Shown here: one piece after another, positions 9,199 through 19,858 of the stretch | Layout of the letters: every line of letters begins with the position of its first letter | Position numbering within the stretch: the first letter of the stretch is position 1 | NCBI GenBank assembly: GCA_050949705.1 | Contig: JBMNGG010000021.1 | Location: 67,385-131,384 of the forward strand | DNA: 64,000 bases | Direction: 5' to 3' | Origin: JBMNGG01 sp050949705 | Lineage (GTDB): Bacteria > Bacillota > Thermosediminibacteria > Thermosediminibacterales > Tepidanaerobacteraceae | Made by a program: the position numbers and the translations under genes | Notes under the pieces: model-generated | The model's input: the letters and a program-made list of their open reading frames with translations, nothing else | The model's database searches: none | What the model was told of the DNA's origin: nothing

Positions 9199-10203
9199 GT
9201 GCAAACTTTGATTCCATCAATTATTGTTTTTGGAATGCTGATTTTTTTTCACGAATTTGGCCATTTCATTGTTGCTAAAATATCCGATATTAAAGTTAAT
9301 GAATTTAGTTTAGGATTTGGCCCCTCATTATTTAAATTAAAATCAAAAGAAACAGATTATCTTATACGCGCACTTCCCCTTGGCGGTTATGTGAAAATGG
9401 AGGGAGAAGATTCACAAACAAATGATCCGAGAGCTTTCAACAATAAACCCGCTCTAGTACGCATTGGTGTAGTACTGGCAGGTCCAGTAATGAATTTTAT
9501 TCTGGCTGTTTTACTATTAATGATGATTAGTTTTTTTTCGGGTATTGCAACAACAAGGATTTCTGTTATACCTGGAGAGCCAGCACATGAGGCGGGAATA
9601 AAAGATGGAGACATTATTTATGCCATTGACGATAGAAAAGTCAATTCATGGGATGAAGTAGTTGAAACAATTAGCCAAAAACCAAATCAGGAGCTTTCCA
9701 TTACTATAAATAGGCAAGGAGACTATATAACTTTTAACATAAATACAAAAATTGAACCAGATACTCAAAGAGGTATTATTGGGATAAAAACTATGATGGA
9801 ACGATACTCTTTAAGTAAGAGCTTAAAAGTTGGTGTCGATAGAACATTTTGGATATCAAAAATGACTTTACAAGGCCTTTCTCAGATGATTACAGGAAAA
9901 ATAGAGGCTGATGTAGTGGGTCCTGTTGGAATGGTTCAAATAGTAGGTGAAGCAGCTGAATTGGGGATATTCCAACTGGTTTATATCGCAGCTATAATTA
10001 GTATAAATTTAGGACTATTTAATCTATTACCGGTTCCGGCATTGGATGGAGGAAGAACACTTTTTTTAGTTGTTGAACTTTTAAGAGGTAAGCCTGTGGA
10101 ACCAGAAAAAGAAGGATTTATCCATTTTATTGGTTTTGCTTTTTTAATGCTTTTGATGGTAATAGTTTTATTTAAAGATTTAAAAACCCTGATTTTATAC
10201 TAG
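9199..10203 (+). CDS. rseP: Site-2 zinc protease RseP/RasP
   Basis: Intramembrane metalloprotease that cleaves anti-sigma factors and other membrane substrates. About 334 residues. HEFGH (residues 18-22) in the first helix binds zinc. A PDZ domain covers about 105-190, and a late helix carries the third ligand in LPVPALDGGRT. AAGGTG at 9186-9191 is best spaced for the GTG at 9199; a GTG at 9190 overlaps it. The cdsA-to-ispG neighbourhood is conserved. Confidence 0.94.
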   Translation: MQTLIPSIIVFGMLIFFHEFGHFIVAKISDIKVNEFSLGFGPSLFKLKSKETDYLIRALPLGGYVKMEGEDSQTNDPRAFNNKPALVRIGVVLAGPVMNFILAVLLLMMISFFSGIATTRISVIPGEPAHEAGIKDGDIIYAIDDRKVNSWDEVVETISQKPNQELSITINRQGDYITFNINTKIEPDTQRGIIGIKTMMERYSLSKSLKVGVDRTFWISKMTLQGLSQMITGKIEADVVGPVGMVQIVGEAAELGIFQLVYIAAIISINLGLFNLLPVPALDGGRTLFLVVELLRGKPVEPEKEGFIHFIGFAFLMLLMVIVLFKDLKTLILY

Positions 10204-10271
10204 TTCGAATAAAACAGTGATTGCAAAGTGACTTTCTTATGTAAAAAGATTTGATATATGGAGGAACAAAA

Positions 10272-11349
10272 GTGCATCTTTACAACATAAATAATCGTCA
10301 TAAAACGAGAAAAGTCATACTAGGCAATGTTGTAATAGGCGGAGGCAGCCCAATTAGCGTACAATCTATGACTAATACAAAGACTCATAATGTAATAGAT
10401 ACAGTAAATCAAATTCATTCTATGGAAAGTGCTGGTTGTGAGATTGTTCGTGTGGCTGTTCCTGATATGAAAAGCGCACAAGCATTAGAGAAAATAAAAA
10501 AAACTAATACATATTCCGTTAGTTGCAGACGTTCACTTCGATCACCGTTTGGCCATAGAAGCTATAAGACATGGAGCAGATGGATTACGCATTAACCCTG
10601 GTAACATAGGTGATGCAAACAGAATATATAAGGTTGTGGAAATGGCCAAGTCTTATAAAATACCGATTAGAATTGGAGTAAATTCCGGTTCCCTTGAAAA
10701 AGATTTACTTGAAAGTCATGGTAACCCTACTCCTGAAGCTATGGTTCACAGTGCTTTAAGACATGTTAAACTCTTGGAAGACTTAAACTTTTATGATATA
10801 GTAATTTCTCTGAAGTCCTCAGATGTACTTTCTAGTATAAATGCCTATAAATTGATGGCTAAGAAAGTATATTATCCTTTGCATTTAGGTATAACAGAAG
10901 CTGGCACATTATTAACGGGGACAATAAAATCATCGGTGGGGTTAGGTATATTGTTATATGAAGGAATAGGTGATACTATACGAGTATCTTTAACCGGTGA
11001 TCCGATTGATGAAATTAAGGTTGGTTTTGAGATATTAAAGAGTTTAGACTTGAGAAAAAAAGGTGTAAATATAATATCATGTCCAACCTGTGCTAGAACC
11101 GAAATCGATTTAATAGATATAGCAAAAGAAGTTGAGGAGAAATTAGCATATATAAAAACCCCTATTAATGTTGCAATTATGGGTTGCGTCGTCAATGGAC
11201 CAGGTGAAGCCAAGGAAGCGGATATAGGAATTGCCGGGGGGAAAAATTGTGTTGCTATTTTTAAAAAAGGCCATATAATAAAAACTGTACCTGAGGAGAT
11301 TGCTGTATCTGAACTACTTGAAGAAATTAATAAAATGATAGATAGTTGA
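10272..11349 (+). pseudogene. ispG: 4-hydroxy-3-methylbut-2-enyl diphosphate synthase (IspG), frameshifted
   Basis: Iron-sulfur enzyme of the methylerythritol phosphate isoprenoid pathway. The first part has VIGGGSPISVQSMTNT. After the eight-A stretch near 10496-10503 the frame changes, and HIPLVADVHFDHRLA, RINPGNIG and the cluster cysteines of ISCPTCART and MGCVVNGPGEA follow. One base change near 10500-10512 restores about 358 residues. The GTG at 10272 has GGAGG upstream. Interruption at a homopolymer in an essential pathway suggests a sequencing error. Confidence 0.9.
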
Positions 11350-11419
11350 TTTAAATACTACTAATTTTCTTTTATATAAAACATAGGATTATTATTACTA
11401 TTTTGAAAGGGGCAGCGTT

Positions 11420-12856
11420 GTGAATAATGATTTTGTAAAAGAAATAACACCTAAAACTAAGGACTTTTCACAATGGTATGTTGATATTATACTAAAAGCT
11501 GAATTGGCTGACTACTCACCTGTCAGAGGGTGTATGGTTATAAGACCTTATGGCTATGCTATATGGGAAAATATGAAACAGTTATTAGACAATCGGTTTA
11601 AAGCCACGGGTCATAAAAATGCGTATTTCCCCTTGTTTATTCCTGAATCTCTTCTTCAAAAAGAAGCAGAGCATGTCGAGGGCTTTGCTCCTGAAGTAGC
11701 TTGGGTCACACACGGGGGTGATGAGAAGTTAGGAGAGCGTTTAGCTGTTCGCCCAACCTCAGAAACGATAATTTGCAATATGTATTCAAAATGGATTAAA
11801 TCTTGGCGTGATCTTCCAGTGCTTATTAATCAATGGTGTAACGTTGTGAGATGGGAAAAGAGCACGAAACCTTTTTTGCGGACAGCTGAATTTTTATGGC
11901 AAGAAGGACATACAGCACATATGACTAAAGAAGAAGCTGAAGAAGAAACGTTAAAAATGCTTGAAGTATACAGAGATTTTGTAGAAAAAGAATTATCCTT
12001 ACCAGTAATAACAGGAATAAAATCAGATAATGAAAAGTTTGCCGGTGCTTTAAAAACATATACTATCGAGGCTTTAATGGGAGATGGAAAAGCTCTTCAA
12101 GCAGGCACTTCCCATAATTTGGGTCAACACTTTGCAAAAGCTTATAACATAACTTATTTGGACCAAGATGGCAAGTTAGAGTATGTATGGCAGACATCTT
12201 GGGGTGTTACGACTCGCTTAATTGGTGCCATTATTATGGTACATGGAGATGATAGGGGATTAAAACTACCGCCAAATATAGCTCCGATACAAACGGTAAT
12301 AGTGCCGATTATTGGTAAACAAACTGACTTGGTTTTGAATAAAGCTAAAAGCATTTATTCTGCTCTTAAAGATAAGGTTAGAATTGAACTTGATGATCGT
12401 AATGAGTATACACCTGGATGGAAGTTTAATGATTGGGAAATGAAAGGGGTTCCTATAAGGTTGGAGATAGGGCCCAAAGACATACAAAAACAACAGGTGG
12501 TTTTAGTTAGAAGAGACACAGGAGAAAAAACCGCTGTCAGCGAAACCGAATTGCTTCCCCGTTTACAAAACATGCTAAAAGATATTCAAGGAAATATGTT
12601 TACTCAAGCTAAAGAGTTTATGCAAAAAAACATTAGGGAAGTCAAGGATTTTGACGAGTTCAAACAGATAATGGATGATAAAAGAGGTTTCATAAAAACA
12701 CATTGGTGCAAGAGCCTTGAATGTGAACGATATGTTAAAGAACAGACAGGAGCAACACTTAGATGCATTCCTTTTTCAAAAGAGTCTGTTTCAGGAAAGT
12801 GCATAGTTTGCAATAAGGAGACTGATACTATAGTTTATTTTGCAAAGTCTTATTGA
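11420..12856 (+). CDS. proS: Prolyl-tRNA synthetase, archaeal/eukaryotic-like type
   Basis: Charges tRNA-Pro in the cytoplasm. At 478 residues it lacks the large editing insertion of the about 570-residue bacterial form and matches the ProS type 3 found in many Firmicutes and archaea. Class II motifs are visible: RPTSETI (motif 2 area), RWEKSTKPFLRTAEFLWQEGH, and SWGVTTRLIGAIIMVHGDDRG near motif 3. The C-terminal domain holds cysteines (KSLECE, LRC, KCIVC) suited to a zinc site. The GTG start lies after GAAAGGGGC. I looked for a T-box leader upstream and did not see one. Confidence 0.96.
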   Translation: MNNDFVKEITPKTKDFSQWYVDIILKAELADYSPVRGCMVIRPYGYAIWENMKQLLDNRFKATGHKNAYFPLFIPESLLQKEAEHVEGFAPEVAWVTHGGDEKLGERLAVRPTSETIICNMYSKWIKSWRDLPVLINQWCNVVRWEKSTKPFLRTAEFLWQEGHTAHMTKEEAEEETLKMLEVYRDFVEKELSLPVITGIKSDNEKFAGALKTYTIEALMGDGKALQAGTSHNLGQHFAKAYNITYLDQDGKLEYVWQTSWGVTTRLIGAIIMVHGDDRGLKLPPNIAPIQTVIVPIIGKQTDLVLNKAKSIYSALKDKVRIELDDRNEYTPGWKFNDWEMKGVPIRLEIGPKDIQKQQVVLVRRDTGEKTAVSETELLPRLQNMLKDIQGNMFTQAKEFMQKNIREVKDFDEFKQIMDDKRGFIKTHWCKSLECERYVKEQTGATLRCIPFSKESVSGKCIVCNKETDTIVYFAKSY

Positions 12857-12978
12857 TATATAGATGCGTTGAGTAATCTTTATATATCATATTTTACATG
12901 TACTATTGGACTGGATTCCCAATACAAATGTTTTATAAAAAAGTGATTGTAAAATAACAAAAAAAGAGGGTGGTTGTC

Positions 12979-13623
12979 TTGCCCACGACAATAACTGCAA
13001 TAATACCCGCTTATAATGAGGAAAAAACTATAGCAAATGTATTAAAACCTTTATCTTCTATGAGCATTATTGATGAAATTATTGTAATTAGTGATGGATC
13101 TCATGATAATACGGCCAAAATTGCTCGGGCTTTTAATGCCCGAGTAATTGAGCTTGAGAAAAATCACGGAAAGACAAATGCTGTGATAACAGGTGTTAAA
13201 AACACTGATTCAAACATAATTTTGATGCTAGATGCTGATCTGATAGGATTAAGGCATGAACATATAATGAATCTTCTTTTGCCTGTTATTAACAAAGAAG
13301 CTGATATGACAATAGGGATCTTTAAGCATGGGCGAGGTGCTACCGATTTTGCACAAAAAATTGCACCTTTTCTATCAGGTCAGAGGGTTATTACGAGGTC
13401 AGTTTTCGATAAACTTAATAAATATAATGCGAGAGATTATGGTATAGAAGTAGCACTTACTCATATGGCTGAAAAAGAAAAAATTAGAGTAAAGGAAATA
13501 ATTTTACCTGATCTGACACATATGATGAAAGAGGAAAAAAGAGGTGTGGTTTTAGGGTTTTTGTCACGATTAAAAATGTATTGGGACATACTTTTTTGTG
13601 CTATTAAATGTAAATTTAATTAG
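12979..13623 (+). CDS. Family 2 glycosyltransferase
   Basis: Probable cytoplasmic GT-A glycosyltransferase of about 214 residues. It has TAIIPAYNEE at the N-terminus, a D-x-S-x-D-like ISDGSHDNT segment, and the metal-binding LMLDADL at about residue 85. No membrane helix is obvious. GAGGGTGG (12966-12973) fits the TTG at 12979 better than the GTG at 12970. The acceptor is unknown: the family includes dolichol-phosphate-mannose synthase-like and glucosyl-3-phosphoglycerate synthase-like enzymes. It stands alone between proS and polC. Confidence 0.75.
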   Translation: MPTTITAIIPAYNEEKTIANVLKPLSSMSIIDEIIVISDGSHDNTAKIARAFNARVIELEKNHGKTNAVITGVKNTDSNIILMLDADLIGLRHEHIMNLLLPVINKEADMTIGIFKHGRGATDFAQKIAPFLSGQRVITRSVFDKLNKYNARDYGIEVALTHMAEKEKIRVKEIILPDLTHMMKEEKRGVVLGFLSRLKMYWDILFCAIKCKFN

Positions 13624-13661
13624 AAATTACTGCTGTTTTTATACTATACAAGAGGGATAAT

Positions 13662-16600
13662 ATGGTTAACATTAAACAAATATTCAACGAAAAAGACCTG
13701 GAAATGTTCGATATGGAAGAAAAAAAAGCATTATCAGGCGTAATCATCGAGAATATAATTATTTCAAGAAAGCAAAAAAAAGTTGATATATATTTAATGT
13801 CTAAAAATAATATTACTGAAACGATTTTAGAAAAAATAGAAAAAATAACCTTAAAACATTTAAAAGTAAATAAAATAAAAATTAATTGGGAAAAACTAGA
13901 TGATTTAAAAAAGGTCAAAAGTTTAGTGTCGAAAGGATGGAGTCAATTTCTAGGCCAATTGTCCCAGCGATTCCCGGCAGCTACATCATTGTTACAAAAT
14001 AGTGATTGGAAACTAGATGGCGATTGTATATATGTTTATCTAGAACAAAGTGGAATAAAGCTTTTAAAAGAGCAGAGTATTCATTCATTTACTGAAAAAT
14101 ATTTTGAATGTTTAGGATTTCCATTAAAAGTTGTTTTGAGAGAGAAACTCGAAAAAAAGTTACTTGATATTTATGAAGAAGAGAGAGAAATAGTTGAATC
14201 TATCCTTAAAGAAAGCGAAAATCGTGATAACTTAAAAAATGGTTTCAATAATTCATCACCTAATATCATAGGTAATATCATTTCAAGAGATCCGGAACCT
14301 ATTGGGACTAATATAGTAGAAAAGAAAGATGTTGTATTTGCAGGAGAGGTTTTTAATGTTGAAAAAACGGTATTTAAAGAATAAAACAATAATGATTTCT
14401 TTTGGTCTTACAGATTACACAGGATCAATTTCAGTAAAAGTCTTTCTTTCAGGAGAGCAGAAATCATTAGAAACAATGATTGAAGAAGGGCTTTGGCTTA
14501 AGATAAGGGGGAAAATAGAGAAAAACAAATATTCTGAAGAATATGAATTAGGGCCTTTTGACATAAATATCTTAAAAAAACCTGAGAGGCAGGATGATTA
14601 TCCGGAAAAAAGGGTAGAGTTACATTTACATACGCGTTTTAGTTCAATGGATGCTTTATGTTCACCGACAGAGGTATTAAAGATGGCTAAAAAGTGGGGC
14701 CATAAAGCTGTTGCTTTTACAGACCACGGTGTTTTACAATCATTTCCTGAAGTATATGCTGCTTCAAAAAAAATCGATATAAAACCTATTTATGGTCTTG
14801 AGGCATATCTTTTCGATGACGAGTTGCCAGTTATGATATCACCACCTAATAAACCAATAGAAGATGTAACATTTGTAGTAACCGATATTGAAACATCTGG
14901 ATTATGTTTTGATAGTGATGAGATAATTGAAATTGGCGCAGTTAAAATACTAAATAATGAGGTTGTAGACCGATTTAGTTGTTTAATAAAACCTAAGAAA
15001 CCTATACCGGCTAATATTACAAATTTAACAGGTATAACAAATGAAATGTTGCAAACAGCACAACCAATCGAGTTGGTACTTCCATCATTTATGCAATTTT
15101 TGGGTGATAGTATTTTTGTAGCACATAATGCAGATTTTGATTCAGGGTTTATTAGACGGGAAGCAAATAGACTTGGGTTACCTTTTACAAACAAAATACT
15201 AGACACCCTATCGTTAGCGAGAATAGTTTTTTGTGATCTGAAAAACCATCGGTTAGATACCTTAGCTAAAAAGCTAAATATCAGAATGGGATCTCACCAT
15301 AGGGCTGTTGATGATGCCAATACTGCTGCATTTATTTTGCTAGAGTTACTAAGGGAAGTTAAAGAAGTAGGTATAGACGATCTTTCTAGGATAAATGAAA
15401 TCTATAAATTACAAAAGAATACGGCAAAACTTATACCTTATCATGCAACAATACTAGTTAAGAACAACGTAGGTTTAAAAAATCTATACAAACTTGTTTC
15501 TATTTCTCATTTAGACTTTTTTTACAGACATCCACGAATACCTAAATCTTTATATAGGACATATAGTGAGGGGTTAATAATTGGTACAGGATGTCAAGCT
15601 GGTGAGCTATTTCAAAGTTTACTACATATTTCGGATAGTGAAAAAATAAAAAATGCAATTGAATTCTATGATTTCCTTGAGATTCAACCAATTCACAATA
15701 ATAAGTTTTGATTGATAATGGATATGTAAGCAATCAGGAAATATTAAAGACAATCAATAAAAAAATATATAATTTAGGTAAAGAATACAATAAACCTGTT
15801 GTTATGACTGGAGATGTTCATTTTTTAAATCCAATGGATGAAATATATAGAAAAATTCTTTTAAGTGCTCAAGGTTTTCAGGATGCAGATAAGGAATCTA
15901 AGCTATTTTTCAAAACAACTAAGGAAATGTTAGATGAGTGTAATTATCTGGGACCAGAGATAGCTAAAGAAGTAGTAATTGTAAATCCAAATAAAATAGC
16001 TAATGAAGTTGAAGAAGGTCTTAAACCTTTTCCGGAAGAATTGTATACACCAAATATTGAGGGTGCGGAGCAAGAAATAATAAGTATGACATATCAACGT
16101 GCTAAAGAGCTATACGGTAAAGAATTACCAGCACCAGTTGAAAATAGGATAAAGCGTGAATTGGACTCTATTGTTAATAATGGATATGCTGTTATATACT
16201 TGATAGCTCATAAATTAGTTAAGAAATCTTTAGACGATGGTTATCTTGTAGGTTCTAGAGGATCAGTAGGTTCATCTTTTGTTGCCACTTTGTGTGGTAT
16301 AACTGAAGTAAATCCATTACCAGCCCATTATTTATGTCCCAAATGCCAGACTTCGATATTTAAAAAAGATTCCAAAGAAATTGTAGGTCCCGATTTACCT
16401 GATCAGATTTGTCCCAAATGTGGTATGCTAATGGAGAAAGATGTTTTTAATATTCCTTTTGAAGTTTTTATGGGCTTTGAGGGTGATAAAGTACCAGATA
16501 TTGATTTGAATTTTTCTGGTGAATACCAGGCTAATGCCCATAAATTTACGGAGGAATTATTCGGGTAAACAATATGTTTTCAGAGCAGGGGACTATTTCT

Positions 16601-17917
16601 ACCATAGCACAAAAAACAGCTTTTGGATTTGTAAAATCGTATTTAGAAGAAAGGAACATATTTTTACCTAGTATTGAAATAAATAGACTTTCAAATGGTA
16701 TTACAGGAATAAAAAGAACGACAGGTCAACATCCTGGTGGTCTTATAATTGTTCCTAAGGACAAAGAGATATTTGATTTCACTCCTATCCAGCATCCGGC
16801 AGATGATAAGAATTCAGGAATAACTACGACACATTTTGAATATCATTCGATTTGTGATAGTTTGTTGAAACTTGATTTATTAGGGCATGATGATCCAACT
16901 ACTATTAAAATGCTCGAAGGGTTAACTGGCTTTAATAGTATGAATATACCTTTAGATGATAAGGATACTCTAGAAATATTTTCATCTCTGAAGTCTTTAT
17001 CCTTAAATCCTGAAGAATTAGGAACTACTGTAGGTACTATTGGTGTGCCGGAGTTTGGTACAAAATTGTAAGACAAATGCTTGAAGATACACGACCTCTT
17101 CTTTCTCAGAACTAGTCAGAATAAGTGGTTTATCACATGGTACTGACGTTTGGTTGAATAATGCGCGAGATATTATAAGAAAAATATTGCAACATTAAAG
17201 GATGTAATTGCGACACGAGATGATATTATGATATATCTTATTAGTAAGGGTATTAAATCGAAAATTGCTTTTAATATTATGGAGGATGTAAGAAAAGGAA
17301 GAGGATTGAAACCCGAATACGAAAAACTTTTATTAGAAAATAATAATATTGACTCGTGGTTCATAAATTCTTGTAAAAAGATCAAATATCTTTTCCCTAA
17401 GGCCCATGCTGTTGCTTATGTAGTGATGGCTTTTCGTATTGCGTTTTTCAAGGTGCATTATCCTGAAGCTTTTTATGCCACATATTTTACTATTAAAGCA
17501 AATGACTTTGATGCAGCGTTGATACTCCAAGGACCAAAAAAAATACGTGAGGCTATGACAGAAATTGAACAAAAAGAAAAAGCTGCCACTGCAAAAGATA
17601 AAAGCCTTTACACGATATTAGAAGTTGCAAATGAAATGCACTTAAGGAATAAAAATTTTGTTCCAATTGACTTATACAAATCTGATACTAGGAAATTTAT
17701 AATAACTAAAGATGGTATTATGCCGCCAATCACTGCTTTACAAGGATTAGGAATTACTGCAGCTGAAAATATTAAAAATGAAAGAAAAAGAGGCAAGTTT
17801 ACTTCTATTGAAGATCTCCAACAGAGAACAAAAATAACGAAAAATGTAGTTCAGATTTTAAAACAAAATGGGGTATTAAATAACCTTCAAGAAACTGATC
17901 AATTAAGCTTATTTTGA
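13662..17917 (+). pseudogene. polC: DNA polymerase III alpha subunit PolC, broken by at least seven frameshifts
   Basis: Replicative polymerase of Firmicutes with a built-in 3'-5' exonuclease. Domains appear in order: N-terminal region, OB fold (SFGLTDYTGSI), PHP (VELHLHTRFSSMDA), DEDDh exonuclease (VVTDIETSG), zinc-binding CPKC pairs, catalytic PDIDLNFSGEYQ, and C-terminal helix-hairpin region. Total span is about 1,418 codons, the normal size. The frame shifts near 14365-14385, 15706-15709, 16563-16565, 16588-16591, 17065, 17097-17106 and 17180-17184, several of them in runs of G, T or A. All domains survive once repaired, so technical error is more likely than decay. Confidence 0.93.
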
Positions 17918-17918
17918 G

Positions 17919-17947
17919 TTGCATTAGAAATACCGCTATGTTATAAT
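17919..17947 (+). promoter_or_regulatory. Sigma-A promoter for the rimP-nusA-infB operon
   Basis: TTGCAT (17919-17924), a 17-base spacer and a perfect TATAAT (17942-17947). The -35 box starts one base after the polC stop. Confidence 0.8.
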
Positions 17948-17982
17948 TATCTAGTAATAGTAGATATTTTGGCAAGGGTTGT

Positions 17983-18060
17983 AGAGTGGGTCAATTCCCA
18001 CTCTTTAATATTATAAATACAAAACTCCATTAGAATATAAGTTTTGGGAGTGATGCTGCT
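17983..18060 (+). promoter_or_regulatory. rimP leader with attenuator-like hairpin and possible ribosome-site switch
   Basis: AGAGTGGG (17983-17990) pairs with CCCACTCT (17997-18004) around a 6-base loop, followed by TTTAATA, so it resembles a weak terminator. Downstream, CAAAACT (18020-18026) can pair with AGTTTTG (18040-18046), while the overlapping ACTCC (18024-18028) can pair with GGAGT (18047-18051), which contains the ribosome site. The two pairings exclude each other. Hairpins ahead of rimP are common in Clostridia as far as I recall; the switching idea is inference. Confidence 0.5.
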
Positions 18061-18535
18061 GTGTCCAATGAGACTATATTAGCAAAATTATGGGATTTAG
18101 GTCTAAAGGCTATTGATGAGAAAGTATTTGAAATAGTAGATGTAGAATTTGTTAAAGAATCAGGTCACTGGTATGTCCGTTATTATATCGATAAACCTGG
18201 TGGAGTAACTTTAGATGACTGCCAATTGGTTAGTCAAGAAGTAAGTAGATTGCTAGATAATGAAGATCCAATACCTCATAGTTACATTTTAGAGGTGTCA
18301 TCACCAGGTGCGGAAAGACCTCTAAAAAAAGATGAGGATTTTTATTAAATATATTGGTTCATATGTGGAAATAAAGACATTTGAAAAGATTGAAGGCAAG
18401 AAAGTTTTTACAGGGTTTTTGAAAGACTTTTCAAACAACGTTATACACATAGAGGATGGGGAAAATTACGCGATCCCCAAAGAAATAGTATCTTCAGCTA
18501 AATTGAAAATCAGATGGGATGGAGATTTAAAATGA
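18061..18535 (+). pseudogene. rimP: Ribosome maturation factor RimP, frameshifted
   Basis: Assists 30S subunit assembly. The N-terminal domain (ILEVSSPGAERPL signature) reads from the GTG at 18061 and meets a stop at 18348. The C-terminal SH3-like domain (GSYVEIKTFEKIEGKKVF) continues in another frame to 18535. One extra T in the T run around 18340 explains it: GAT TTT ATT AAA restores the expected EDFIKY. Repaired length is about 157 residues, normal for the family. Its stop overlaps the nusA start as ATGA. Confidence 0.9.
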
Positions 18536-19602
18536 ATATAGATTTTATTGAAGCTTTAGCCCAAATAGAAAAAGAAAAGGGCATTTCAAAAGAGATTTTA
18601 CTCGATGCCTTAGAGGCATCTCTAATTTCTGCTTACAAAAAAAATTATGGATCATCTCAAAATGTATCTGTTAATATTGATAGAGATACTGGAGAAGTAA
18701 AAGTTTTTTCAAAAAAACGTGTTACCGACGATGTTAAAGATTCATTATTAGAAATCGACTTATCGGAAGCACAATCATTGAATCCTACAGCTAAAATCGA
18801 TGATGTGATTTCTCTTGAAGTGACTCCAAAGAAATTTGGCAGAATTGCTGCCCAAACGGCAAAGCAGGTAGTGATGCAAAGAATACGTGAGGCTGAAAGA
18901 AATATAATTTTTGAGGAATTTTCCGGTAGAGAGACTGATATTGTTACTGGTGTGATTCAAAGATTTGACAAAAAAAATGCTATAATAGATTTAGGCAAGA
19001 CTGAAGTAGTTCTTCCAGTAAGTGAACAAATTTCTTCAGAACAGTATGTACAAGGCAATAGAATTAAAGTTTACATTCTTGAAGTCAAAAAAACTACTAA
19101 AGGACCACAAATAACGGTTTCAAGATCTCATCCTGGACTTGTAAAAAGATTATTTGAATTAGAAGTGCCAGAAATCTACGAAGGTCTTGTAGAGATAAAA
19201 GGAATAGCTAGGGAAGCTGGATCTAGAACTAAAATAGCAGTACATTCTAAAAACGAAAGTATTGATCCAGTGGGAGCTTGTGTTGGCCCCAAAGGATCTA
19301 GGGTCCAATCTATTGTAGATGAACTTAATGGTGAAAAAATAGACATTATTAAATGGGATAAAGACATATCTGAATTTATTTCAAATGCACTTAGTCCAGC
19401 GAAAGTTGTAGATGTTGTTATTGACGAGGATACCAAGATAGCCCGTGTTATAGTTTTAGAAAATCAATTATCTCTTGCTATAGGTAAAGAAGGTCAGAAC
19501 GCAAGACTAGCAGCTAGGTTAACTGGATGGAAAATAGATATCAAAAGCCAGGATGATTTAGAAATAAAGGATAATCCAAGAGGGGATGAAAGTGAAACGT
19601 AG
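18532..19602 (+). CDS. nusA: Transcription termination/antitermination factor NusA
   Basis: RNA polymerase-binding factor controlling pausing and termination. About 356 residues with the usual order: N-terminal polymerase-binding domain, S1 domain (around 135-200), then two KH domains (DPVGACVGPKGSRVQSI and LAIGKEGQNARLA). It lacks the C-terminal acidic repeats of proteobacterial NusA, as is normal in Firmicutes. An upstream in-frame ATG at 18514 lies inside rimP; the ATG at 18532, overlapping the rimP stop, is the natural start. Confidence 0.97.
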   Translation: MNIDFIEALAQIEKEKGISKEILLDALEASLISAYKKNYGSSQNVSVNIDRDTGEVKVFSKKRVTDDVKDSLLEIDLSEAQSLNPTAKIDDVISLEVTPKKFGRIAAQTAKQVVMQRIREAERNIIFEEFSGRETDIVTGVIQRFDKKNAIIDLGKTEVVLPVSEQISSEQYVQGNRIKVYILEVKKTTKGPQITVSRSHPGLVKRLFELEVPEIYEGLVEIKGIAREAGSRTKIAVHSKNESIDPVGACVGPKGSRVQSIVDELNGEKIDIIKWDKDISEFISNALSPAKVVDVVIDEDTKIARVIVLENQLSLAIGKEGQNARLAARLTGWKIDIKSQDDLEIKDNPRGDESET

Positions 19603-19858
19603 AAAAATACCTATGCGGATGTGTCTTGGTTGTAATGAAATGAAACCCAAAAAAGAATTAATAAGGATAGTTCGTACTGTTGAAGGTACAATTGAAATAG
19701 ACCTTACTGGCAAAAAATCAGGCCGTGGCACATATGTTTGTAAAAATGATGAATGTATTGAAGCATCAATTAAAGAAAATCGGCTTTCAAAAGCTCTAAA
19801 TACTGGCATATCAAAAGAGACTGCATTGCGCATTAAAGAGGAGTTAACAAACTTATGA
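19592..19858 (+). CDS. rnpM: RNase P modulator RnpM (YlxR, DUF448)
   Basis: Small basic RNA-binding protein; YlxR has been reported to bind RNase P RNA and modulate it. Its roughly 88 residues carry the family signature IPMRMCLGC, followed by ELIRIVR and GRGTYVC. GAGGGG suits the GTG at 19592; an ATG at 19586 is too close to it. It overlaps the end of nusA and its stop overlaps ylxQ, so translation is coupled. The neighbourhood is fully conserved in Firmicutes. Confidence 0.92.
   Translation: MKRRKIPMRMCLGCNEMKPKKELIRIVRTVEGTIEIDLTGKKSGRGTYVCKNDECIEASIKENRLSKALNTGISKETALRIKEELTNL

Noticed and set aside
11350..11419. T-box riboswitch upstream of proS
   Set aside because: The gap is only 70 bases and contains no T-box TGGNACCGCG-like element or terminator.
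12854..12889. TGATATATA/TATATATCA pair after proS as a terminator
   Set aside because: The stem is all A-T except one G-C pair, the loop is 18 bases, and the U tract is weak; not called.
14790..15206. Antisense open frame inside polC
   Set aside because: The + strand carries the PolC exonuclease motif VVTDIETSG and its conserved continuation; the reverse frame is a shadow.
13662..17917. Programmed ribosomal frameshifting in polC
   Set aside because: At least seven shifts in both directions at unrelated sites, without slippery-site plus stimulator patterns, cannot be programmed recoding.
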